Shown in pieces: positions 44,629 through 55,760 of a DNA stretch of 64,000 nucleotides. Location of the stretch: positions 278,646,598 to 278,710,597 of the forward strand of contig CM062804.1 in the NCBI GenBank assembly GCA_031772625.1, in the 5' to 3' direction. Made by a program: the position numbers and the translations under genes. The notes beneath the pieces were generated by a model. It saw only the letters and a program-made list of their open reading frames with translations. It made no database searches and was not told the DNA's origin. Source of the stretch: Pinus tabuliformis (Eukaryota; Streptophyta; Pinopsida; Pinales; Pinaceae). Each line of letters begins with the position of its first letter. Position 1 is the stretch's first letter.

Positions 44629-45470
44629 TTCAATAATTTAATCCAATCCTGCAACAAGAGAAGCATCACTACTAAATGTAGAAATAGGAGAAACAAGAAT
44701 AAGAGATGCATGTGAATAAGAAGTAAATGAGAAAATAATAAATATATACAAAAGGGCTTTGAGGTTCCTGGGATGTCCAATTCCATGTATACTCAGAGTC
44801 TTATGAAGGATAGAAGCTTTAAAGATAAAAATGGCGTCAAAATTCATTATTTGAATCAATCCAAGTACATCACCGCTAGAAATGAAAGTGGAGTTGCAAA
44901 AATACAAGTTTTCTCCACAAGAAGATGAAGAAAAACCTACCTCTAGAGGAAAATACGAATTGGTACTTATAAAAATGATGAGAAAGCATTCTCTTTGAAA
45001 GGAGGAAGCTTTCCCCTCCAAAATGCCTCAAATAGTGGGTCTGGTTCCCAACACTAGGAATTTGCATTAAATGACACAGAACACCTTCCTAGATTTTCTT
45101 AATCACTGGAGCTCCAAAATTTATGCAATAATTTCATAATACCTTGTTGATATATTATCCAATCTTGATCCTCCTGTAGCAGGGAGAAAGTCCCGAGATT
45201 ATCTCTTCCTCCAAATCTTCATAATTTGCCCAATATTCTCACAATATTTTACAAAAATAAATAATATTAGGCACAAATATGAGATAATATCCATAAAAAT
45301 TCATAATGAAAATATCAAAGTTAAAAATATGTCATCTAATGCAAAAAGATATGTTTAATGTGCTAAAGGATGGTTAGATAGGCCTTAATTTATGTTTAAT
45401 TTGGAGGCCCATCATACTCCCCTGTTGAAAGTGTTTCTCATCCTCTGAGCAACTTAATGACCTAATTGTG
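44629..45470 (-). other. Sequence between minus-strand frames, with a purine-rich element
   Basis: On the minus strand AGAGGATGAGAAACACTTTCAACAGGGGAG (about 45421-45450, here given only as a purine-rich landmark) resembles the polypurine zone before an LTR. No second LTR copy was found to confirm it. A 127-codon frame at 44638-45021 has hydrophobic, AT-driven composition and looks accidental. Confidence 0.25.
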
Positions 45471-45476
45471 CTTCAT

Positions 45477-45713
45477 TCATGGCCCTAGTGGCCTCCGTGA
45501 TCTGTCTTGTAGTTTTCCAACACTTTCCTGTGGCAAATTTCTGCTTTCCTGTATCAACTTTTTTCCTTCCTGTAGCAACTTTCTGCCTCCCTGTAGCAGG
45601 GCATATTCTTCTTTTATTTGTTTGGCTATGGCTTCCCTGGTGCTTGGATTCTTTAGAGAGGCTTGGGGCTCCTTTATTCTGGATTGGAGGGAGCTTATCT
45701 CTTCATTTTGCAT
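45477..45713 (-). pseudogene. Coiled-coil frame with internal repeats, unassigned
   Basis: A 78-codon frame has repeating text of the kind LLQEGKKLIQES, a likely coiled coil. The DNA is a degenerate tandem repeat built on CCTGTAGCA (45520-45600). A paralogous stretch near 46050-46190 (minus strand; TRAAITKELKAQ, compare STREAIAKQIKE) shows that the segment is duplicated. The family is unknown. It probably belongs to the decayed minus-strand retroelement. Confidence 0.3.
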
Positions 45714-45719
45714 CTTATT

Positions 45720-48700
45720 CTCCTTTTATCCTTTGTTCTTATTTTCCATGCAGTTTTTCTTATGTTTCAATCTTTTATTTTTCTTTGCCACCCTCTTCTT
45801 CTTCTAGAGAGCCATTCCTAACTATCTCTTCAAGTCCAGAAAATATTCTCTTTCCATGTCAAAAAAAATACATGTGTTCTCAAGGTTTTTTCAAGTGATC
45901 CCCCTTCCTTGTAGACTCCTTCGAACTTCCATGGTTTTGTGGCCAATAATTCTCAAGATAGGGCCAATTTTTTCCTCTTGGGAAAATCCTTTAGTAGGCA
46001 TAATGTCTCCTACAAAAACCCTATTTTTCCTTAAGCAACTCCATTTTCTCGTATAGGAAAGAAGTTTGTGCCTTGAGCTCCTTAGTTATGGCTGCTCTAG
46101 TGGTTGGCCTCCTCATAGATGTCAAAATTTGCTTCCCTTCTATTAAATCCTCCACCCATTTCTCCTAGTATTCCTCCTTGATGTTATATAGGTTTGCAAC
46201 CCAAAAAAGTTTAAACAGTCTTAGTGGTCAAACATTGGTAAGTTGTTTGATATTACTAAGGAAGAAGGGTGCTTGAAATGATGTCAACCAAACTATTTTC
46301 TATTCTCTTAACCACAAAAAACTTCAAAAAGACTTCATATTAATCAATTGAATATTAAAAGCTCTTAATTTCAAACAACCTTCTCATGCAATTGGATGCG
46401 GAAGTGAGGAAGAAAGGTGTCACTTACTTCTTGTCAGAGAAATTTTGGGTGTGCATGAATGTTTGAGACAAAATCAGGTCACTATGACACTTTTCTCCTC
46501 CCAACTCTTCATGTATCTCCTCTCATCCCTCCTATAGCACTTGGAGGCTTGCCTGTAGCTTTCTCTTATAACACTAACAGATTGTGTTCAAAACTCCTTG
46601 ATGGCACCCTAGGCAACTTGCTTGTTCTTCCTCTACCTATTTTTGGAATGAGTGATGGTGCAAATGAAGTGGAGCCAACATAGAATAACCTCTTTTTATT
46701 AAATGCTTGGAATGCTTTAGTGACTTGGCATTAAATTGAGTCTCTTCTTGTGGATCATTGTCCCTACTAATTGTAATCATTTCTCTCTCCTCATAATCAC
46801 CACTTTCCCCACTTTGAATTCTTCACATTGCATGTGTGTTTAAGTAAACTGTAGTATTACTAGTCAAGGGTGCACAAGTTTATTGGCCACCTTTAGCCTA
46901 TAAAACCTTCTCTCATGTGCATTGAAAATATTTTTTTTACCTTAATATACTCAACAAGAGAGGTGAAGAACAAATGCATACATATGCCTACCTGATTTCG
47001 ACCTGCTGTAGATGCATGCATGTTGCTACTAAGTTTATGTCAGATCCAAGCTTCTCTAGAGGTGCTAATTTCCTTTGCTTGCTTCTACATAGGTCTTCAT
47101 AGCTTGATGATTCTTTGATTGATAATGTTGTTGTCTGCACGTTTCTTACCAATGTCCAATTTGTTTTTGGTGGAGTGGATGGACTACTTCCTAAGGAGGG
47201 TGTGCCCCTTCTCAACTTCAAAAATGGCTTCATGATGCTCAAGGTGGCTGGATATTTTACTCTGTGGGTGGAAAATAATGATTATGGGATTTTGATGTGA
47301 CTATACAGGCTGTTACTAAAGGAATTTCCCTCCTTTAATAGTCACTTAATTCTTCTTTGGGACTTTATATTGCATGTGGAACTGAGGGAAAGTCAGAAAA
47401 GGTACAAGGAGAGGGCTAAAATCATGAGGAGTGGGTGTAAGTGGTGGAAAAGTTGAAGGCAACGCTTTTTCTGTGTTTTTTATGTATGATAGAATGGAAT
47501 TTGAAGATGAATTTTGGCTAGATGGAGTGGATGGCTGATAATAGTGATGTTTAGGGACCTCTCTTAACATTCTCTAGAGAAAACATTACCTTTTGGCCTC
47601 TTTCTCCAATCATATCTGCCTCCTATAACAGTTTTGGTCCCTCTTGTAGAATTTTAGGACAACCTCATGTAGCAGACTTGTTTTATCCATATCTCCCGAA
47701 TCGTATAATAGATTGAATTGATTTTTTTTTTTGGATTTTTCCATCATACTTATGCACGCCCTCATACAAAATCTTGGAGAACGGATGCACAAATATTGAG
47801 AAAAAATAAAATTGGTTGTAGGTGATGGAGGACGATATCTCAAAAAGTGTGCACTGGAATTTGCTGAAATTTATTGAGAATGGTACCATCATCCATATGA
47901 ATCTCTCCATGAAACATATCGGCCAATGGAGTTACGGTTTTCATGATAAGATAAAAATAATTTTTTGCTCTGTGTATTTTGGCCTCCTATAGCAAAACAA
48001 AGCCCTCTTGTAGCATTTTAGGACAATGAGTAAAATGAATGGGAAAAGTTTGGAAATGATGGATGAATGGTGGAAATATATGAGGCTGATCGATTGGCAT
48101 GTCCTAGGCCCTTTTGGAGCATCTCGGCAAAGGAGGAGAAAGTCCAAGTTTGACTTCCTTTGACTATATTTTTTTAATCAACTTTTTGTTTTGGTGCCAA
48201 CTTCTTTTTGTTGCTTGCAAAGGTTGGTGAGCACTTTCCTTCATTAGAGAGAGATACATGGAGAAAATAAATATTTCTTTTATTTTTTCATTTTTTTCTC
48301 TTTTAGGCCTACTAGGTGCCTCAATGAGGTTTTCAGCTAGTAGGTTTGCCTAGGCGTCTCAAAGGAGGTTTTAACCTGGGATCTTTTCATTATCTTTTTC
48401 TTTTATCTTTTTCCAGCCCATTGATTGCCTCATCGAGTTTTTCAATCAATGAGCCAATCTCAGGTGCCTCAAAGGAGGTTTACACCAGAGATTTTATTTT
48501 TTCTCTTATTTTTTCATTTTTTTTTCTATCCTACTTTACTTGAAAAAACAAAATCTCTTTCAAGTATAGGAATACTTCCAATGGAGCCGTGTGCACATCA
48601 AGATGACATATAAACTGATGTGTGGGATTCAAATATATGCTTTGACATGTGTCTAAATTTCAGAGACCAATTTCTTTGGCTTTGATAATATCATGCACTA

Positions 48701-49050
48701 TTGAAGAAGAGAGTGATGCTCCATCTTGTTGATTTTCTGGAACCAAACCCCAATATAACTTTGATGCCTTTGGTTCACACGCTTATATGGATCAGTATTC
48801 ATGCCATATTCTACCATGACATTCAATTCTTCCTCTTTTTGTTGATTATTCTCTTCAACACATGGAGGGTCTGATGGTAAACATGAGGGAACTTTCTCAT
48901 TCTCTTATTTTGATTTATAGTCTTCTTCAAGTGCATCCCATGATCATATGGTCTTATCATATGTATCTTCTTTTTCTAAATATTTTCCTTAAATGACATC
49001 AAGAGAATACCATTTTGCAATTTTCTTCGTGATCTAAGATGAATACCATT
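45720..49050. other. Degenerate sequence, probably interior of the minus-strand retroelement
   Basis: No convincing protein domain is readable. Repeated scraps occur: CCTCTTGTAG..TTTTAGGACAA at about 47640 and 48010, and a pair of roughly 130-bp related blocks at about 48315-48365 and 48425-48485 (GCCTCAAAGGAGGTTT-type text). No RT or integrase motif was found by eye. Confidence 0.4.
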
Positions 49051-50292
49051 TAGATCAAGAGTAGATGTTGGGAAGTGTCGTATCTCAGCATTGTAACTGG
49101 GTTGAGCTACTTCCTTGTGTGGGTTTGGAAATGGTGGTATATATAGTTGAGTGGGAGTGGATCTTTAAGATGGATGTGGTTGAGGTTGTGGTTGTGGTGG
49201 AGGTGGGTGGTAGGAATAACATTGAGTTGGGTATGGAAGATATTGAGGAGAGTATTCAAGATATTGTGGATTTCTCCCATAAGTTTATTGTCAAGCTTAT
49301 TGCTAAGATTGGCTTGGAGTTGAGATGGCCATGGTTCCCAAGGAAAGGGTGTGTAACAATTAATTTGAGATGGATGTGCATAACCTTGAAATTATGAATT
49401 AGGCTCTTGCATCATACTAGGTTGACTAGGCTGCCATGGTCCTCTTGGAGCTACATAACATAGTTTTTTTGGTGATTCACTTGCTCCATTGTCCTCTTGG
49501 TAAACTTCCTTGAACCTTGGTAATGATGGGAAATATTTAATAGCATGTGATTTTGCATGGATAACAAAAATATCAACATCTTTTTTTTCCTCATCTTGCA
49601 TTCTAAACATTTCTACTTGTTTGCTTAGATTTCTAAGAATTTATGTTTTAAAGTTATCAAACAAATTTCCAAGTTTAGTTTGACTTACTGATCTTGATTC
49701 TGATTTACTTACTCTTTCCCTTCCTCTTCATATGTGTTTACATATTTCACAAATTTCTTCAAATGACAATTGGTATACATCACCTCTACTCATGAGATCA
49801 AGAATATCAACCCACTCATCTCTAATTGTTTTAAATAAGAGGTTTTTTTAGTGTGTCAGATCCCAAATAATGTAATTTTTCCCTCTTAACATTACACATT
49901 AACCTCTCTATTAGAGCCTAAAGGCTCTCATTTTCTTTTTGATTCATTATAAATATTTCTTCTTTAAGATCATGATCTTTATATTTTTCTAGAAATATTT
50001 TTTGCATATCATTCCATGATCTTATTGAATTAAACTCTAAATTCATGAACCATTTCAGAGCTCTATCCTTCAACGTTACCGAAAACAATCTCAAATTTTG
50101 AGTGTTTAGTAAGTAACCATAAGATCTACAAAAGATTTCAAATTCAAAGACAAAGGTTTCCGGATCCTCTAACTTGATACCATGCAAGTTGGAAAGGAAA
50201 GATGGAGGGATGTTCTTCATATGCACATTGACATCAATATCTTCAATGGGAAATCCAAGAGGATCTTCTTCATTGTCATTATCTCCATCCAT
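49051..50292 (-). pseudogene. Ty3/gypsy gag, decayed
   Basis: The best piece is 49918-50292 (minus). MDGDNDNEEDP leads into IPPSFLSNLHGIKLEDP, FCRSYGY and LKDRALKWFMNL, then an IFLEKYK block, the classic Retrotrans_gag pattern of plant gypsy elements (Athila/Tat-like text). After a stop the homology continues in broken form to about 49600-49400 (PSLPRF...VYQEDNG, PRGPWQ). Gag forms the particle. No zinc knuckle, protease or RT was found further along. This copy is dead. Confidence 0.75.
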
Positions 50293-50575
50293 TTATTCTA
50301 CCTTCTTTTTTAGATCTTTTTCTTCTACATGAAGAAGTGGATGGTGATGTGGCTTTTACTCCACCACGTGATGAAATGGGGTGGTTGGTGTCGGAGAAGT
50401 AATTTTAAATTATTATTTTTTGAATAAGAATGCTAATGTAATGCAATTTTCTATTTTTGAAATGAAATATGCCTAATACATTTTTTTTCGCAGAAAATGA
50501 AATAAATCATTCAACTAAGAAAGAAAAAATTGCATATTTTGACACCTCTTTGGCAACGACGCAAAAAAGTGATTA
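50293..50575 (-). other. 5' untranslated region of the gypsy remnant with primer-site-like sequence
   Basis: On the minus strand TTGCGTCGTTGCCAAAGAGG (about 50549-50563 and neighbours) resembles the GGCGCCGTTGCC stretch that follows the LTR in many plant Athila/Tat elements. The LTR itself is missing: directly to the right the sequence belongs to the JAZ-flank repeat. The element appears truncated at this point. Confidence 0.4.
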
Positions 50576-50946
50576 AAAAATTCGATATTTTAGTGAAAAT
50601 ATTCAAAATTTTGTTTTTCTATTTGGGATTAACCAAGCACATTTTCCTAATTTCCTAAACTTGTATTTTGTTTTTTATAGGATTTTTAAACCTATAATTT
50701 ATGCAAATTAAATTTTCTATTTTATTGGCAAAGAAATTTAAAACTTTAATACACATCTACAAAAAAAAAAAAATCCCAGCAAAAAATCATCTCATTTTTA
50801 TTTTGAAAAAGGAATTAAAATAATCATATTTCTATGTCCTCTATCTATCAACTCGAAAAAAAAAATCCGAGAGTGAGCAGAACAGCCACGCTCATCAATG
50901 CTACATCCTTCGAATCACAAAAACATTATATATATAGGATGAAAGA
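50576..50946. repeat. JAZ-flank fragment and module M at the start of unit B (left part)
   Basis: About 50576-50790 resembles the 3' flank of the JAZ units (26590-26700, 37490-37570). From about 50813 it matches 28185-28310. Module M is then interrupted by the LTR element at AAAGA (50942-50946). Confidence 0.7.
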
Positions 50947-51194
50947 AGTTAGAAATAATTAATTCCTACTTGTCTATGGTTATAATTCTCCATTTGAGGA
51001 GTTTGTTCCTACATAATAGGAATTTAGTTTCTCCTAGTTTAGTGTGTGGTTGAGAGAATCTCTCAACCACACTTCTGTACGTCTAAGATAGAATTCCTAT
51101 CTTGAGAATATTACTTGTATAAATATGTGTGCAATTTCCTCATTCATAATAATAGAATATATTGATGTGTGCCATTTTGTCTTGGTATCAAAGC
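50947..51194 (+). repeat. 5' LTR and primer-binding site of the gene-capture element
   Basis: The LTR contains an inverted pair GTGTGGTTGAGAGA / TCTCTCAACCACAC near 51049-51073 that can form a strong hairpin, and a TATA-like GTATAAATATG near 51116-51126. The primer site follows directly. Confidence 0.85.
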
Positions 51195-51410
51195 CTGTGA
51201 GGGCTTGGCCCCTCCTGGGCCGATGGAAAATAAAGAGTTTAGTATATGTTGTTTGTCCATCAATTATTTTTTGTGATCTATTCAAGTGCTTGAGCGGCTG
51301 ATTGAAATCGTGTTAAGCATGTTGCTGCCCTATTTCGTTGTGTTGGCGTAGGTATCCATTGCTCCAATCGTCATGCTTATAGCAGTAGCCTTGACAATGG
51401 ATCTATGCAG

Positions 51411-51808
51411 TGGAAGCGTGGATGCTCCATTCGTGGGCAGCCGGATTGACAGAGTTTCCCGATGGGAGAAATCAGGAGAGCACCAGCGAGGCTGTGAATG
51501 CCTACTATTCCGCAGCATTGCTGGGATTTTCTTATGGCGATCAGTATCTGATTAGCACTGGCTCGACCTTGGCGGCGCTGGAAATAAGATCTGCGAAGGC
51601 ACTCTGGCACGTTCCGTCGAATAGTAAACTCTATGAAGCAGAGTTCGTCAAAGAGAATCGCGTTGTGGGTATTTTGTGGGCGAATAAGCGGGACAGTAAA
51701 CTGTGGTTTGTAGAGCCTGGATGCATAGAATGCAGACTGGGTATTCAGTTGCTTCCTCCTTTGCCAGTTATAGAGATCCTATTTTCTGATTTGGAAGCGT
51801 GGATGCTC
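51411..51808 (+). pseudogene. Captured fragment of a GH81 endo-1,3-beta-glucanase
   Basis: One open frame (51410-51826) reads LHSWAAGLTEFPDGRNQEST, EAVNAYYSAALLG, WHVPSNSKLYEAEF, ENRVVGILWANKRDS and ECRLGIQLLPPLPV. This is the conserved catalytic-side block of plant glycoside hydrolase family 81, about 120 of the 650 or more residues expected. The family cuts beta-1,3-glucan. A 17-bp direct repeat (TGGAAGCGTGGATGCTC) flanks the fragment at 51411-51427 and 51792-51808. The piece is too short to be an enzyme by itself. Confidence 0.85.
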
Positions 51809-51826
51809 TCTCACTATGTGTGTTAG

Positions 51827-52208
51827 CGCTGCAAGGTGTGTGGTGGATGAGACCGGATCAGCATGGATCGAGCAGCGGATCTGATCGTGGTGATGTGGCT
51901 GCCTGTATTTGTTTAAGGTCGAGATCCTGTGGCGGATCGGTGGTAGCCTGCGGGCGTCTTTATAGAGCACGGAGGTCGGCACAATTTTGCATTAGAATTC
52001 CACCGTTCATTCGCTGTGCAGTTTTATTCCGCTAATAGAATGCATTTTGCCGAGCATGGAATAGAATCCATCACAGAAGAAGACCCATGCCCCTTATAGA
52101 TAGAATAGCAAACGAGGACTTCTATCGATGGTGTTTGGGGTTTAAAACTGCTCCGAAGAATCCGTCAAGCTCCAGTAGTTCTAATTGAGGCTTGGAGGAG
52201 AAATAACA
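51827..52208. other. Unassigned interior of the gene-capture element
   Basis: GC-richer than the surroundings, like transcribed sequence. No family is recognised in any frame. It may be further captured UTR or exon sequence. Confidence 0.4.
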
Positions 52209-52485
52209 ATGGAAGAGAGGGTGTCATGGTTGAGTTTCACAACCTGCTTGAAGGAAATTGGACGAGAAATGCAAGTAAGGCCTCAAGAAATGCGGTCAAG
52301 ACTTAGAGAAGTACAAGTAAGATGACCTCAGCAATGTAGTGATGTTTTGGACTTCAAATCCTATTCAGATAATGAAGAATGTAGCGAGGAGCATTTGTTG
52401 TCTCTGGATGTCATTCTTCCAGATGATCTTTTGGAGAGAATTCTTACACTTTTTCCCATTGCAAGCGTTTTAGAGTGACACCTGC
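52209..52485 (+). pseudogene. Captured fragment of an F-box protein gene
   Basis: From an ATG at 52209 the frame reads MEERVSWLSF and continues, with one TGA near 52323, to SLDVILPDDLLERILTLFP. This is the N-terminal part of an F-box (LPDDLLERIL is the Skp1-contact helix pattern). It breaks off just where VCKRW would be expected. F-box proteins are substrate receptors of SCF ubiquitin ligases. The beginning before the F-box, including a plausible start codon, suggests capture of the 5' end of the gene or mRNA. Confidence 0.6.
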
Positions 52486-52669
52486 GTAGCAAACGGTAAA
52501 ACCATTACTGTGCAGAACCCGATGTGAAAAGTGCAGATCTGGAGAAGAGTCGACCTCTTGTTGATGTGAAGGCTGGTGCATGGCAAGCGTGGAGGCTGTG
52601 GCGAACTCTCGCATGTGAAGATGCCGAGTGGTGGAGTCCTTTGCTCGAGGCTGCATGGAGTCTGTGTGG

Positions 52670-52831
52670 AGGCTGTTGGGGCGATGCTAGTATATGACAT
52701 AACTAAGCGACAGACATTTGATCATGTGTCCCATTGGCTCGATGAGTTGAGAGGCAATGCTGACAGTAATATTATTATTATGGTCATAAGCAACAAATGT
52801 GATCTTGGTAACTTGTGTGCAGTCAGCTTTG
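52670..52831 (+). pseudogene. Captured RabA (Rab11-like) GTPase fragment, first part
   Basis: The frame reads [20 protein letters not shown], then [20 protein letters not shown] and KCDLGNL. This is the middle of a plant RabA small GTPase, including the G4 box NKCD. It stops after LCAV. The rest of the same protein resumes at 53163 after an inserted Hsp70 piece. Rab GTPases direct vesicle traffic. Confidence 0.85.
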
Positions 52832-52890
52832 CTGCGATAATTGTTCTATTTTCTGTTTTCTAAGCATTCAACGGTTTTCTATTTTGGAAA

Positions 52891-53162
52891 ATGTCAAAGT
52901 GAGAAGGCCCTGCTATCAGAATCGATCTTGGAACCACATATTCCTGCGTAGGAGTGTGGCAACATGATCGGGTGGATATTATTGCCAACTATCAGGGAAA
53001 TCGGACTACTCCATCTTATGTAGCTTTCACCGACACAGAGCGGCTGATCAGAGATGCCGCCAAAAATCAAGTCGCCATGAATCCCACCAACACAGTTTTC
53101 GATGCAAAGCGCCTTATTGGAAGGAGATTCTCCGATCCAACAATCCAGAATGACATGAACTT
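52891..53162 (+). pseudogene. Captured 5' coding end of cytosolic Hsp70
   Basis: The fragment begins at an ATG and reads MSK-stop-EGPAI, then [51 protein letters not shown] and NDMN. This is the first 85 or so residues of the Hsp70 ATPase domain. A Gly codon is now TGA and another Gly is Arg. Plant cytosolic Hsp70 genes usually have their single intron around the RRFSD position. Here the text runs through, which favours an mRNA-derived copy (recalled knowledge). It joins in frame to Rab sequence. Confidence 0.87.
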
Positions 53163-53386
53163 GCTTGCAGTTCCGATAGATGATGTAAAAGAATTTTCTC
53201 AGAGGGAAGGTTTTATTTTCTTGGAAACTTCTGCACCGAGGTAATTAATGCATTTTTAACTGTTTTGACAGAAATCTACAGCATAATCAGCAAAAAGGCC
53301 CTCATTGCAAATGATGATCAAGGAAATGGAAATTCAGTGTTGTTAACAGGCACCAAAATTGCTATTGGATCTATGATATTATTTTA
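53163..53386 (+). pseudogene. Captured RabA GTPase fragment, second part
   Basis: Directly after the Hsp70 piece, [20 protein letters not shown] and the G5 box TSA continue the Rab protein. One base is out of register near 53237. Then NAFLTVLTEIYSIISKKAL and the variable tail DDQGNGNSVLLTGTKI follow. The prenylation Cys residues are not reached. Confidence 0.8.
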
Positions 53387-54790
53387 GTTTACATTAATTT
53401 CTTGTGTATGCTCGGTGTGGATGATGTGAATTCATAAATATTGTAAATCTGGTTAAGAATGGGATGTATTGTTGTGACATTTAGTCCGGCCAACTATCGT
53501 CACGAGTTTAAGTCTATGTTGGAATTGGCCATTACAAAAATAGACAAATTTATTTACAGGAATTCTTAACAACCAGATATGGCATTAGGGGAGTTGCATC
53601 AGAGATTGGAGGATGATCAAGATCATGTTGCAGATTGTTAGTGAGCATGAGGTAGTATGCTTGAAAACAGTGACTAGCCTTGATACTTTGAGTAGGGGAA
53701 GTGGCATTATGTTGCAATGCCAGGAAAATTAGATACTGAAATGCGATGGAGGATTGGACTATGGAGTCCTGGATTATTGTTCTCTTTGTGTGGCTGTGAG
53801 TGCCTATGTTCCGGTTTCTTTATCAGTGGACCCCTCACAGATGAGGTAAAGGAGCAGCGACAATATTTATGGTGGACAACAAAGTAGATGTTTGTTTGAA
53901 TTAGTGTGGTTTGTGGAATAGACTCCCTAGCATGTTATAAACAAGTCTAGTTGTTGTAATGGTCATTGTATGTACCCAAAAACTTCAAAATGTGGAATGA
54001 AATGTAAATTTTTTAAAGGCATCTGAAAGTTCGTGGTGATCTAAAAACCACGTTGTAATGGTTTATGGTCAGCCTGAAACCATCTTTTGTCATTGTAAAG
54101 TGAGGGTTGGTGGTGAGCCAGAAACCATCTATAGAGTCTTTGTGGTTGAAGTGCTTGCCTTTGTGGCAGAATCACCTCTATGGCTTGAGGTGCCTCGTCC
54201 ATAGGCCAAGAGAATCGAGCATCAACAAGGTGTATCCCCCGAAAGCACAAGAGCAAAAGAGGTAGTTAGGTACCCTCCTTGCCCCCGGAGGGACAAGCGG
54301 CTTTGCCAATTCGAACAAGAAAAGTACACCAGTATCCGTGTTCACCTAGTAGAGATATATCCATTTGGGTTTAACCTCTTTAACCATTCCAAATACACGA
54401 CAGCTTTGTGCTCAATTGAGCAGGTGGACTGCAGAACACCTGGCTCGGACTTAGATGATTTTTAATTTTCTGAGTAGAAGGGGATTGGCGCGCTTTTCGC
54501 GCTGACAGTCGCGCCAGGATGTGCAACTGGCACGTCTGTTAGGCCATTAATGGTGCCACCGTGCCAAAATACCAGACTGGTGCAGAATTTTACGAAAAGA
54601 TCGCGCCAATTCACCTTCAAGGGGAGCCGCGGGAATCCTCATCTTCATTTGACGATTTGCGAGAGGAGGCAGATCGGAGAAGTCGTGGATCTGTCTGAGG
54701 GAAGTTGATTGTGTTTTGGAGGTTGTGTACATGCAATTCACCTGATGGTGGTGGATTTGACTATCCTGACAAGTAGTCATTAAGGGGGGG
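53387..54790. other. 3' interior of the gene-capture element
   Basis: The first part may be Rab 3' UTR. Around 54230-54700 the sequence is GC-rich with no recognised family. A GC-rich stretch GGCGCGCTTTTCGCGC lies near 54487. The polypurine tract AAGGGGGGG is at 54782-54790. No retroelement protein domains are seen. Confidence 0.5.
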
Positions 54791-55025
54791 AGTTAGAAAT
54801 AATTAATTCCTACTTGTCTATGGTTGTAATTCTCCATTTGAGGAGTTTGTTCCTACATAATAGGAATTTAGTTCTCCTAGTTTAATGTGTGGTTGAAAGA
54901 ATCTCCCAACCACACTACTGTACATCTAAGATAGAATTCCTATCTTGAGACTATTACTTGTATAAATATGTGTGCAATTTCCTCATTCATAATAATAGAA
55001 TATATTGCTATGTGCCATTTTATCT
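54791..55025 (+). repeat. 3' LTR of the gene-capture element
   Basis: 235 bp, about 10 substitutions and one gap from the 5' LTR, followed by AAAGA. Confidence 0.9.
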
Positions 55026-55030
55026 AAAGA

Positions 55031-55760
55031 AAGGGAAATAAAATAACCCATCTGCATGAGATAAAAAACATCATTAAAAAAACTCCACAAATTACAAATT
55101 TCCCTTACTTTCTTATTCTTAATAGCGTCTTACCTTCCCTGAATTCTCCCTTTTTCTAGCTTTTTATGATTTTCCTTTTTTTTATTTCCTCCTAACGTGT
55201 TTTTTCTTTGGGATCATTCATCTTGTTTTATTTAAAAGTATCATTTTCCATTTTTGATCTATTTTAACATAATGTTTCTATATTCTTTTATTATTTAAAA
55301 ATTAAAAATTCCATTAAAAAACAGATTACATTTGGATGGCCTATAGGTCTCCCTGCTTCACTCCAACTCCAACTGGATTTGTTTGGAAAAAATAAGAGAT
55401 ATACCCATTTATAATTCTGAAATTTATATAAATTAATACAATTAATATATGGTTAGTCATTTAATTTATATTTATATAACTATGCTAATGATAATTAATT
55501 TTATCAAAAACTTTTATTATAAAAAAACAGATTACGTTTGGATGGCCTGGAGTTCTCCCTGCTCCACTCCAACTCCAACTCGATTTGTTAATCAAGAGAG
55601 CCTGGCAAAAACGTAAGAGATGTGCCCATTTATAATTCTGAAATTTATAAGTAAGAGATGTGCGGCTTATAATTCTGAAATTTATATATATATATAGTTA
55701 GTCATTCAATTTATATTTATAAAACTATGCTGGTGATGATTAATTTTGTCGTGCGAAATC
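55031..55760. repeat. Module M of unit B, right part, with internal duplication
   Basis: Continues 50946. A segment of about 200 bp (ACAGATTACATTTGGATGGCC...AACTATGCT) is present twice, at about 55320-55500 and 55527-55735; unit C has one copy. No gene. Confidence 0.75.

Larger units (their letters stand above)
50947..55025 (+). mobile_element. Non-autonomous LTR retroelement carrying host-gene fragments
   Basis: This 4.08-kb element has LTRs of 236 bp (50947-51182) and 235 bp (54791-55025) and a perfect AAAGA target duplication (50942-50946, 55026-55030). A primer site TGGTATCAAAGC (51183-51194) and a polypurine tract AAGGGGGGG (54782-54790) are present. LTRs differ at about 10 sites plus one gap. 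The termini are AG...CT rather than TG...CA. There is no gag, protease, integrase or RT. Instead the inside holds fragments resembling four unrelated host genes, all in the forward direction: GH81 glucanase, F-box, RabA GTPase and Hsp70. It must have moved with enzymes from another element. The clean empty site is at about 28315 in unit C. Confidence 0.88.

Noticed and set aside
42690-50575. Complete gypsy element with RT and integrase
   Set aside because: Only gag is readable; no YxDD, DSGA or HHCC motif was found, and the LTR at the gag side is absent.
51410-53244. Functional glucanase, Rab or Hsp70 genes
   Set aside because: Each is a fragment without start-to-stop integrity, and together they lie inside one LTR element.
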